DNA from: Hygrophila difformis
Lineage: Eukaryota; Streptophyta; Magnoliopsida; Lamiales; Acanthaceae
DNA length: 64,000 bases
NCBI GenBank assembly: GCA_030278955.1
Contig: JAOANR010000009.1
Span: 33,705,504-33,769,503 of the forward strand
Reading direction: 5' to 3'
The notes under the pieces were generated by a model. That model ran no database searches. It worked only from the letters and a program-made list of their open reading frames with translations, and had not been told where the DNA came from. Of this stretch, positions 1-9,273 are shown one piece after another (the stretch's first letter is position 1; each line of letters starts with the position of its first letter). A program made the position numbers and the translations under genes.

Positions 1-3000
1 AGGCTTGGCTCCGATCATTGCCCGTTGTTATTATTGCTGAGTAACCCCTTGGATGATCGGCGTTCTCGCCCTTTTCGCTGGGAGGCGGCCTGGGCGCGTC
101 ATGGGGAGTATGATAACATTATTCAAGGATGCTGTGGGCAAGGACAAGGGGCTTCGGTGCCAGAGTTGCTGGATGAGGTGCGGTCGAGATCATTGATTTT
201 TAATGTGCAAGTTTTTGGCAATATTCTGGATAGAAAAAAGTCCTTGGAGAGGCGTATCAAGGGTATTGAAAAGCGATTAGAAACTTGGGATTCAGCGTGG
301 TTGTTAAGATTGGAAAAAGAGTTAAAGGACGAATTGGAGGAAGTGCTTATTCAGGAGGAACATCTCTGGTATCAAAAGGCGAGAGACCAATGGGTTAAGA
401 TGGGGGATCGTAATACGGCATATTTTCATGCACGTACAAAGTTGCATCGGAAGAGGAATCGTATCTATGGTTTACAGATTGGTGACGACGGTTGGAGTAC
501 TGATCAGGGAGTCCTCCAAAATCATGCGAAGGAGTTTTATTCCTCTATGTTTGCTCCTAGGCCGATTGAGGAGGCGGAAGGTTTGCCCAGCTTGGGGGCG
601 ATCGGGGGCGTCTGGCAGCGCCATCTCGAGCAGCCGGTTGGGAGGGAAGAAGTGGATCTGGCGAAGAAACAGATGCGGCCATTCGCGGCTCTGGGGCCGG
701 ATGGTTTTCCGGCGGAGTTTTATTGGCGATATTGGGACTTGCTTGGTGATTCGATTTTTTCTATGGTCGACGAAGCTTTTCGGACACGGAGCTTACCGGA
801 GGATCTTGCTCATGCGTTCTTGGTTCTTTTACCTAAGGTGGATATCCCGCAAACGATTACGCAATTCAAGCCGTTAACTCTTTGTAATGTCTCCTTCAAG
901 TTCATCACTAAGGTCATTACGAACAGGCTTAGGCCTATTTTGTGTGATTATATAGGGCCCTCTCAGTCCGCTTTCTTGCCGGGGCGGGGGACTAGGGATA
1001 ATGGTATCTTAGTTCAGGATTTGATGTACGGCTTGGACAGAAGGCGGCCGGCTAGGCGGGGAGCGATTTTAAAAATAGATCTAGCCAAGGCGTATGATTC
1101 GGTCAGTTGGGACTTTTTGGAAGCCTGTCTAGGAGAAATGCACTCCCTAGTGCTCTTAGGGAGCTTATTATGGTGTGTGTTCGGACATCATCCTTCTCGA
1201 TTATGTGGAATGGCTCGCCGTTGGATAAGATTTATGCTGGTAGGGGGTTGCGACAGGGTGACCCCTTGTCTCCATATTTATTTGTTATAGTCATGGAAAA
1301 ACTTTCAAAATTGATTATGCATAAGGTGGTGGCTGGAAGGTGGCAGCCCATTTGTAGTGGCCGGGATGGTGTGGAGGTGTCGCACGTTATTTTTGCCGAT
1401 GATCTAGTTCTTTGCTCGGAGCTCGTTGAGGACAGCATGACCTGTATGGGAGATGTCATGCGGCGGTTTGGGGCTGCTTCAGGTCTTCATATGAATGTTT
1501 CTAAATCAGTGGCGGTGGTTGCTCGAGGGGCTACTGATGAGGAACGGTCTTGGTTGCAGCGACATTTGGGCATCCCTATTGCTCCATCCATAGGCAAATA
1601 TTTAGGGTTTCCGATTGTGAGAGGGCGGATGAAGGCGTTGTATTTTGATGAGCTCTTACTTCGGCTGGATAGGAAGATGACGGGTTGGGCTGCGTCGCTT
1701 CTTAATAGGGCAGCTCGAGTTACTTTGGCTCGATCAGTCTGGGCTGCTATTCCATTGTACGCCATGCAAGTGCATCTTTTTCCGACATCTATTTGTGCCA
1801 AGATTGATCAGAAGGTTTATCGATGGATCTGGAAGGGTACGACAGGTACAGGTCTTCACTTGGTGGCATGGAATAAAGTTGCTCGGCCTCGGAAGGAGGG
1901 GGCTTGGGGTTGAGGAAAGCCAGTGAGATGAATAAGGCGTTGTTCGGGAAGATGTTGGGCGATTATATGATGAATACTGATAAGCTGTGGGTTCGATGGC
2001 TGAAGGCGAGTTATGCAGGTGGTCAGCATGGCTTCCCGCGTCCTTGTGCTGCTGCCACTCGCACATGGAGATCTCTGGTGAAGATGTGTGAGATATTCAG
2101 GGAAGGGTTTGGTGTTCGGATTGGTAGCGGGCATAGTTTGTTATGGTATTCTCCATGGTGGAAGGGGCGTTGTCTCGGCCCACTCATGCCTTTCGTGCAC
2201 TATAATGATGTTGCTCTTTCGATAAGAGATGTGGTTGAGTGTGGTAGATGGTCTTTGGGTAAATTATATACATGGTTACCGGTTGAGATTAAGGAAGACA
2301 TTGAGGGGTCAAGTTGGCCGTTGCTTCTGACCGGTGTCGCTGATGTCCTTCATTGGCGTATGGAGGCATCGGGGACATACACCGTCAAGTCCGGGTATCA
2401 TTTCATTCGAGAGGGTGGTGCGGATGACACGGGGTGGTCTTGGATATGGGGTAATGTGATTCCAGAAAAGATTGGGCTAGTGTTTTGGCTCATCGCTCAT
2501 GGTTCTCTTCCGACCAATCAAGTCAGACATCATAGGGGGGTGGCTGGCTCTCCTTTATGTTTGATTTGTGGGGATGGCGTTGAGGATTGGATTCATCTCT
2601 TGTTTGGGTGTCGCTGGGCGCAGGGTATTTGGAGGCTACTGGGAGTGCATGAGGTGTCTCAGATGCCGGATCTACAACAGTTGGAATCACGCCATTGGCT
2701 ACAATATATGGTCAAGATGTGGAAGAACTTGTTTGTGGCGGCAGTATGGATAGTGTGGTTAGAGCGAAATCAACGTGTTTTTAGAGGGGTGGAGTCTTCG
2801 GATAGAGGCATTATTCGGCGGATCATCTACCTTAAAGGTGTGTTGGATTGTGTGGCTGACGAGAATTGCACTCGGAAGGATGCGGCAGTTGTGGTGCATT
2901 GGATGGAGGGCGTGGTTGAGGGCGTAGTGATTCACACTGACGGGAGCGTGGATGCCGAGAGTGGGAAGAGCGGGTTTGCCGCTGTTAGTCGATCGCCGGA

Positions 3001-3403
3001 TGGTGGTTGGAAGAGGGCGGTGAGCGGTCAATTAGGGCCGAGGAATATTCTTGAAGTGGAGCTTGTGGGTGTCTTGCAGGGGTTACGGATGGCGGCTGCT
3101 ATGGGAGACACGAAGGTGACGCTATTTTCCGATTCCAGAGAGGCTTGTAATTTGGTCGAGACGTTGTGGTCGCATACCCATAAGTTATGGCCTTTGGTCA
3201 AGAGTATTCGGGAGGTTCGTAAGTCTTTCGAGAAGTGTGAAGTCCGCCATGTTTTTCGGGAAGGTAATCGAGTGGCGGATGCGTTGGCAAAGTGGGCTTG
3301 CAGCGAGGAACATTTGTTCACTACATGGGCGTACCCCCCGGACAGGGTGATCCGGTTGCTACATGAAGATCTTTCCGGCAATGGAGTTATGAGGGCTATC
3401 TAG
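1..3403 (+). pseudogene. LINE ORF2 (endonuclease end, RT, zf-RVT, RNase H), frameshifted
   Basis: ORF2 would copy LINE RNA at the nicked target. Base 1 is in frame and the first residues include the endonuclease motif SDH followed by CP. The RT region carries the conserved PDGFPAEF, LPKVD, SAFLPGRG and DLAKAYDS blocks, the catalytic FADD at about 1390-1402, and the LNRA/TLARSV thumb region. A C-x2-C zinc-finger-like cysteine pair (LCLICGDG) near 2560 marks zf-RVT. RNase H follows at about 2930-3290 with HTDGS, EVELVG, FSDS and VADALAK, so all four acidic positions are present. The frame is broken twice: near 1130-1140 (frame 1 to 3) and in the G-run at about 1895-1912 (frame 3 to 2). The copy is therefore inactive unless these are sequencing errors. 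The 3' frame stops at 3403. Confidence 0.92.
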
Positions 3404-3525
3404 CGGCCTTGGTCTTTTGGGTTTTGTAGTATTTGCATTCGGTTTGGTGGCTTTGTTTTTGCTTTGTGGTTTCTTTGTGTTTTTTTTTCTTTTCTTTGAG
3501 CAGCCGATGAGGCATTGTTTACCAA
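1..3525 (+). mobile_element. L1-type LINE, 3' part (LINE-1)
   Basis: This is the 3' three-quarters of a plant L1-clade non-LTR retrotransposon entering from the left edge. The visible order is end of the APE endonuclease, reverse transcriptase, zinc-binding zf-RVT-like region, RNase H, and a short T/G-rich 3' UTR ending in an A-rich tail near 3521-3527. The 5' end and therefore the target site duplication lie outside the window. It is related to, but clearly different from, the complete LINE at 34.2 kb: the same domain order and many shared protein motifs, but extensive divergence. Confidence 0.93.
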
Positions 3526-3702
3526 AAAACACTTCATCCTTTTAAAAGATAAATATGAGATTTCAATCCAAATCAGTTAATGGGTGGTAGCTTAAGTTCA
3601 TATGAGTAAGGACAATTCAATATATATACGATGTGAGACTACTAACATTGTCGATTCTTTTAAATAATCTAAAAACCATTAATATATATATATATATATA
3701 TA
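3526..3702. repeat. AT-rich flank ending in a (TA)n microsatellite
   Basis: This is an AT-rich stretch with no coding signal. Alternating TA fills roughly 3681-3702 and resumes at 4501-4519 on the other side of the solo LTR, so the LTR retrotransposon entered a TA repeat. Confidence 0.8.
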
Positions 3703-4500
3703 TGTAAACACGTAAATTTTGTTTGCCAATGAAAATGCGACACGTGTTATCTCAAATATTAATTTAATTATTTTTAGGCATTTAAATAAATTAAATGCTT
3801 AAAATAATTAATATATTTATGAGGCTATTTGGATCCATCAAGTCAAATGGATTTATGTCAGGCCAATGTGGACAAGTCCAAATGAAATACCCACATGCCA
3901 TATGATCCAATGGACGCTTTGAACGAGCCGACCCATAAAAGAGGCACATGTGAACAAGTCCAAATGAAAGACACACATGCCTTATGATCCAATGGACACT
4001 TGGAACAAGCAGCCCACGAAGATCGGTCCATGTGAACAAGTCCAAATGAAAGGCCCACATGCAACTTGACCCAATGGACGCTTGAAGCATATGAGCCCAT
4101 GTGAACAAGCCCAGATGAAAGGCACACATACTTGGATGGGTTCATGTAAACAAGCCCAGATGAAAGGCCCAACGTACTTGGATCGGCCCATGATTCCTAT
4201 GTTTTCCTCTATAAATAGAGGCACTCTCTTCACAAATGGGGGAACATAAGACATCTCAAGACTCATACACTTGAGATCCTACAGCAACAAAACGCTGCAG
4301 AAATCCTAAGGAGCCATAGAGGAAGTATCAAATACACTTCCAAGTCTTCAAATGTTGGAGGAATCAAAGGAGTTCTAGAAGTTGAACCACATATTGTTTG
4401 ATATTCTTAAATTTCTTATATTCTTGTAAATTGTAGACACTTTGATTGTGAATTAATAAAATTATTTGCAGTTGTTTGTCTATCAATTTTCTGTCCTACA
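3703..4500 (+). mobile_element. Solo LTR of Ty3/gypsy family A
   Basis: It begins TGTAAACACG and ends CCTACA, like the family-A LTRs at 8301 and 17241, and shares with them long blocks including a TATAAATA box at 4210-4217 and the AGCAACAAAACGCTGCAG motif. It is 798 bp against 907 bp because it lacks the internal 161-bp duplication of the younger copies. ATATA flanks both sides (3698-3702 and 4501-4505), which fits a 5-bp target duplication, although inside a TA repeat this is weak evidence. No internal sequence remains, so it arose by LTR-LTR recombination. Confidence 0.9.
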
Positions 4501-4551
4501 ATATATATATATATATATTTTTATATAAATAAATTATAGTATGAGCTTTAT

Positions 4552-4568
4552 AGAATGTTTATCAATTT
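4552..4568. repeat. SINE target site duplication, left copy
   Basis: The 17-bp word AGAATGTTTATCAATTT is repeated exactly at 4730-4746 and brackets the minus-strand SINE. Confidence 0.9.
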
Positions 4569-4729
4569 TTTTTTTTCTGAACAACCTATACAAGTTAGGA
4601 AATGATGATGGGAGTCTATGCCACACAAATTACAAATGGATAAATGGATAAGGGTCGGATGAGGAATCGAACCGCAACCTATAGGTTGGGAATCGGGGAC
4701 TTGACCACTAGGGAAGTCCTCATCACCCC
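4569..4729 (-). mobile_element. tRNA-derived SINE (161 bp)
   Basis: Read on the minus strand, it starts with a tRNA-like head with a box-A-like TAGTGGTCAAG (4700-4710) and a box-B GGTTCGATTCC (4663-4673), and ends in an A tail seen as a T run at 4566-4577. A perfect 17-bp target duplication flanks it. It is therefore a short interspersed element transcribed by RNA polymerase III and moved by LINE machinery, not a tRNA gene. The family name is unknown to me. Confidence 0.88.
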
Positions 4730-4746
4730 AGAATGTTTATCAATTT

Positions 4747-5582
4747 GAAACTTCTCTTCCCACTTTTATTTTATTTATTATAAAAAATAAATAAAATATT
4801 AACAACTAGGTAGAAAATAGGAACCAGTCTGATGAACCAACAACTAAGGTTTTTCGAATATGAACTAAGAATTTTTCTGTGGATACACTTCAGTCAGAAA
4901 AATCTGAGATAAGTATAACTATTAAATTGCATAAATCAGCACGAATCTTCAGCCAATTTATATACAAAACTTTCAATTCGGTTTCGTGCAAAATTATTAA
5001 TTATCTACAAATGCAACATGATGACTAATAATCTAAAGTGATGGTAGATTTGTATTTTATATTATCTCAAATCCCCTTAAATATGGAACTAAATAATCCA
5101 TACAAATATGAATTCACAACATGATGCCTAGTAATCTAAAAGTGATGGCAGATTTTATCCATCATTTTTATAGCTTGAAGCATCATGGTGCATGTACAAC
5201 ATTCTGCACCTAAGCCGGTCCCCACAACTTTCTCCAGAACTGTATATTTGGAAAAGTATGTCAATTGGATAATAATTACTATATGATAGAAATATATATC
5301 ATAATTTTAAAAAATCATAACTAGCTAGTTGGACATTTGGTATGCTAAGAGCCTAGTGGTAATATATTATTCATATATATTTATCTATGTAATAAAATAT
5401 TTATAAAATTATAATCTTACAAACTAGCATTATTATTATGGCCCGACTCAACTGTTAATTTTTTTAAAGCATCGAGTGGCATCTAATATTCTAATTTATA
5501 TATCCACTTGGGATGTGACGATCTGTAGAATTTGAAGACTTTGTACTGCCCTACTTTGAAAAGTTTATGTAACTATTATGAT
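4747..5582. other. AT-rich intergenic DNA, nothing recognised
   Basis: I see no open frame of note, no repeat array and no RNA signature here. Confidence 0.6.
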
Positions 5583-6246
5583 GTTGTTTGGATGTAAGTA
5601 CTAAGTAGATAGCACATACTAGCATATACTCCCTCCGTTTTTTTTAAATGTTACGTTTTGACTTTTTCTACTGTTCATTATAACACTTTGACTTCTATTT
5701 CTATTATAGTTATAATAGACAAAATATAACCAAGTGAGTCTTATTGAATTCATCTCATCTTATAGTTTTTAAATATCAAGTTTTTAGAATTTTTACTTGT
5801 ACCGAATTCGAGTTATTAATCTTTGAAATGTGTATTGGCATACGTGCAAATGAAAAGTGTAAACTTTAAAAAAAAATGGAGGAAGTAGCATATTTGAGTA
5901 GTAGATTTTAAGAGTGGATTTGATCAGGACTTTAATGAAGTATGTGTGGTAGATAGAAGCTATCAATGAGTATATAGCATATCTTTTTTGGAGAAGCCGA
6001 AGCCAGATAAAAAGAAGCAAAAATAATGGAAAAGACAACAAAGATAGAAGCTATTAATGAGCATATAGCATATTTACATACGGAGTAAAATTTTATATTC
6101 TGTTATATGCTCCCCAATATACTTTAAATCTACATTTTGAAAATTAGCATATTGATGCAAATATGCTTCACAATATGTTACTTACCAAACAAAATGTGAA
6201 ACATATTATATGCTATATGCTCTCAATATGCTTACAATCAAACAAC
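5583..6246. mobile_element. TIR element (MITE-like) hosting a Stowaway
   Basis: The ends GTTGTTTGGATGTAAG (5583-5598) and CTTACAATCAAACAAC (6231-6246) are inverted copies with two mismatches. The interior is AT-rich with repeated ATATAGCATAT words and no coding capacity. A clear target duplication was not found, so the superfamily is open. A Stowaway MITE sits inside it. Confidence 0.6.
5629..5885. mobile_element. Stowaway-like MITE (257 bp)
   Basis: The left terminus CTCCCTCCG followed by T-rich sequence, and the right terminus ending GGAGGAAG after an A run, form the typical inverted ends of Tc1/mariner-type Stowaway MITEs. TA flanks both sides (5627-5628 and 5886-5887). It is non-coding and would be moved in trans by a mariner transposase. 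Confidence 0.85.
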
Positions 6247-6795
6247 CACTTGTATAAACCTAACTTTTTGTTTAAATATATTTTTGGGTTTTTTAAAGCA
6301 CTAAATATTATGATTGGTGTACCATAAGATCTTCACAATCTTGGTGGAGCATTTGTAAAATGTATTTTATTGAAAAATTAAACATGAAAAAACTAGTTCT
6401 TTGTAAGAAGTGTGGTTTTCAAATATACGTTCCATTTGTCCGCAATTTGTGTTAATATATATATATCCATGCTTTCATATATTTAATTTAAATTCGCAAT
6501 TAATTTACTGACAACTTGTTTACGTGCAAACATCTCTTTTTTTTTTTTTTGGTAAAAAAGCATCGACAACTACTTTTTCTTTTTTCAACTAACAATTCAA
6601 TTCGAAATTAATTGGAGCTTTGAAAAATGGTCCTAAAGTTCTATAAGAGAGAGATATTATACATTCCAACTTGATTAATGTTCAATTGGAAATATAAAAG
6701 TAGCCCTTGTAAAGCTGTTTAAACCCAAAGCTTTCCTTTTATTATACTGTACATGGTAATGAGGCATTGTATTCTATATTATTATAATTTTTGTT
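6247..6795. other. AT-rich intergenic DNA, nothing recognised
   Basis: It has T-runs (for example near 6537-6551) but no gene or repeat that I can support. Confidence 0.6.
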
Positions 6796-6800
6796 AGTAT

Positions 6801-7228
6801 TGTTAACCCATAAATCAAAAAATGATAAATTGAGCCCAATCCATAGTGGGCCCAATGGGATTTATTTTTGGGTTGAAGCCGACTCATGGTCTGTGTGGAG
6901 CTTGAAGAAGAGCGGAGGTTGAAGACTGAGAAGACGTGGTATTTGGGCGGTTACATGAGCGGTTACACAGCGTCCTGTATAAGTATGGAAAGACGATTCA
7001 TTTTGCAGGACATCTCAACACATCTCACAGAGATTGCATTTAATTCTCTTTCGCTTTCTGCAAGTTCTTTTCCTGCAATTTCCTTTTCGTCGTTCTTTCT
7101 GCAATTTCTTTACAGCATTGTTTATAGCTTTGTTTAAATTCATGTAATTCCATTCCGTACTTTGTAATCTTCTCAGTCTTAATCAATCAAATAGAGGTTT
7201 CAAGCCTCGAAATTTCTACGGTGAAACA
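6801..7228 (+). repeat. Element B 5' LTR
   Basis: It starts TGTTAACCCA and ends GGTGAAACA, with the usual TG...CA borders. AGTAT precedes it as target duplication. It is almost identical to the right LTR. Confidence 0.95.
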
Positions 7229-7231
7229 AAT

Positions 7232-7249
7232 TGGCACGCCCAGTGGGAC
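7232..7249 (+). other. Element B primer binding site
   Basis: TGGCACGCCCAGTGGGAC lies three bases after the LTR and is the same 18-mer used by family A. The TGGC[AG]CGCC start resembles the tRNA-Arg-type site known from Tat/Ogre elements, but I cannot confirm the tRNA. Confidence 0.7.
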
Positions 7250-7959
7250 ACGGAGTTAAAGCCATATCCGCTTTGAAGAAGTGTATGCATCTCAGATCTG
7301 GAAAAATTGTTAGTGATCTGACAGAGAAATTTGAAGAAACGTCGATATATGAGAAGACTCCAGTGCGAACACTGTCTGAGGACGCCGCTGAGACGGCGAA
7401 TACTTCTCAACCACAACAAGGGATTATGCAGACCCCCACATTGACGGAGCAAATGCGGCTTTCGATGACAGAATCGATGGCCGAGTTCATGCCTGTACTC
7501 ACGAGTCACTTAATGGAGGTATTGCGGTCGGCTATGGCTGATCAGATTGATAGAGTATGCAGTTCCTTGCGTACTCAACAAGCATTAACCACTTCTGCAA
7601 CTGCTCCCTCAAACGACACTAACACGCCGCTTAGCATCCCGTGTCCAGGGCCGTCAGGCGGCCAACAGCGGACGTGGGGAACAACACCTAGCCAGCTACC
7701 ACTCCCCGAGGCTGGAGGCCTGGCTAGTCTGCTTCCAAACCCATATCGGGCTGCTTATGTCTTCACCCCAACGGCACCCATGATGCTGAGTTTTGGATAT
7801 GCGGCGGCACCTCCAGCGCCGATTTATGCGGCACCAGGCTGTTTAGTGGCCTCCAGTGCTTCTCCAGGCTATACAGCGGCCTCTGGTGGCACTGGTATGC
7901 CACCACGACAAGCGGCACATAATGTGCCGAATGTTCCAGTTGTACCCTACATGGCGACA

Positions 7960-8085
7960 CAACCTTGGGGGCAAGCGTCACAATCCTGGGGGCAGACGCC
8001 ACAGCCAGGGGGACAGGCGTCACAACTTTGGGGGCAGACGCCACCGCAAGGGGGGCAGACGCCACAACCTTGGGGGCAGACACCA
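7960..8085 (+). repeat. 21-bp in-frame minisatellite in B gag
   Basis: There are six 21-bp units, each encoding a variant of Q-P-W-G-Q-T-P. The period is a multiple of three, so the frame survives copy-number change. Confidence 0.85.
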
Positions 8086-8121
8086 CATAATGCAACACAA
8101 GCCGTCATGGCTCCTACTACA

Positions 8122-8300
8122 CCCCCAGTGGCGATGCCGCCTGCGCAGGCGCCAACAGTGTCACCCGAGTTGCTTGCGGACATGATGCAGCAACACTTCG
8201 GGATTCAACTAAGGCCGATGGAGCGGCCTACGTACCGAAAGCCATACCCTGATTGGGTAGACAGTATGCAGCCATACCCACGAGGCTTCAAGATGCCTGT
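8122..8300 (+). repeat. 179-bp flanking duplication, left copy
   Basis: This piece of B gag is repeated at 25461-25639 with a single mismatch (CAACTAAGG versus CAACTGAGG). The two copies flank the entire family-A cluster and are far too long for an integrase target duplication. Confidence 0.93.
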
Positions 8301-9207
8301 TGTAAACACGTGAAATTTATTCGCCACTAAAAATGCGACACGTGCAAATTTAAATATTACTTTAATTAATTTTAGGCATTTTAAATAAATTAAATGCTTG
8401 AAATAATTATTAATATTTATTGGGTCATTTGGATCTATCAAGCCAAATTGATTTAATTATATTGGGCCAATGTTGACAAGTCCAAATGAAAGACCCACAA
8501 GCCCCATGGCCAATGGATACTTGAAGCAGGCCAGCCCATGAAAATTAATCGATGTGGATAAGTCCAAATGAAAGACCCACAAGGTTATGATCCAATGGAT
8601 ACTTGAAGCAGACCAGTCCATGGAAATCAGTCAATGTGAACAAGCCCAGATGAAAGGCCCACATGACCCGATAAAAAGGTGGATTGGACCAACCCATCGA
8701 TTGGCCCATCTTCACAAACCCTAGGGTTTTCCCTCTATAAATAGAGGCACCCTGTCACACATTAGGAAGAGGTCTCCATACACTACTCACTCTCAAGACT
8801 CGTATACTTGAGATTCTACAGCAACAAAACGCTGCAGAAATATTAAAGAGGCGAAGAAGAATCAAATACACTTCTACAACCTCTAAACAGTCATACTCTG
8901 AGACTCATACACTCAGACACATAGAGAGACGACTCATATACGTCTACTCATTCTCAAGACTCATACACTTGAGATCCTACAGCAACAAAACGCTGTAGAA
9001 ATTCCGAGAAGCCGGAGAAGAAGCATAAAAGCATCTCGACGTCTTCAAAGTTGGAGGAATCAAAGGAGTACCAGAAGTCGAACCCATATAGTTTGATTTT
9101 CTACATGTTCTTTGATATTTAAATTTCTCTGTAATTGTAGACATTTCTATTGTGAAATTAATAAAATTATTTGCAGTTTCTGTCTACGCATTTTTTTGCA
9201 CCTTACA
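8301..9207 (+). repeat. Family A LTR, copy A1 (5')
   Basis: It begins TGTAAACACG and ends CCTTACA. It holds repeated CAAGTCCAAATGAAAG-type words, a TATAAATA box, two copies of a 50-bp segment (8791-8840 and 8952-9001, offset 161 bp), and AATTAATAAAATT as a likely polyadenylation region near 9157. Confidence 0.95.
8736..8743 (+). promoter_or_regulatory. TATA box of LTR A1
   Basis: TATAAATA inside CTCTATAAATAGAGG is a strong plant TATA box and is conserved in all three family-A LTRs. Confidence 0.75.
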
Positions 9208-9212
9208 GATTT

Positions 9213-9230
9213 TGGCACGCCCAGTGGGAC
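9213..9230 (+). other. Family A primer binding site, A1
   Basis: TGGCACGCCCAGTGGGAC begins five bases after the LTR, where minus-strand DNA synthesis would be primed. It is identical to the site in element B. Confidence 0.75.
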
Positions 9231-9273
9231 ACTTCTGCCTTTCATCTCCTCCAGACGTCGTCAACGAAATCCA

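Larger units (their letters stand above)
7285..8300 (+). pseudogene. Element B gag, 5' part (interrupted)
   Basis: The gag would form the retrotransposon particle. I take the ATG at 7285 (protein start MHLRSGK), because the frame upstream of it has no earlier ATG after the primer site. The N-terminal 120 residues are polar. A proline/glycine/alanine-rich middle follows, including six 7-residue QPWGQTP-type repeats (7960-8085). The frame then enters the start of the gag domain (YRKPYPDWVDSM) and is cut after GFKMP by the family-A LTR at 8301. The rest of the gene is at 25461-26253. The break is an insertion, not point decay. Confidence 0.85.

Noticed and set aside
3791..4266. Three overlapping minus-strand frames (94-112 codons) in the solo LTR
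   Set aside because: They arise from the repeated CAAGTCCAAATGAAAG words in the LTR and are not open in the related LTRs at 8301 and 17241.
4663..4710. tRNA-like boxes at 4663-4710 and 33331-33383 as tRNA genes
   Set aside because: No cloverleaf with paired acceptor stem can be formed, and both lie in elements with tails and 17-bp target duplications, so they are SINEs.
9112..9273. Upstream in-frame ATG for the family-A gag (N-terminal extension)
   Set aside because: The extension would begin inside the LTR and translate the primer binding site. In A3, where most of the LTR is missing, the frame still holds only from the internal ATG.
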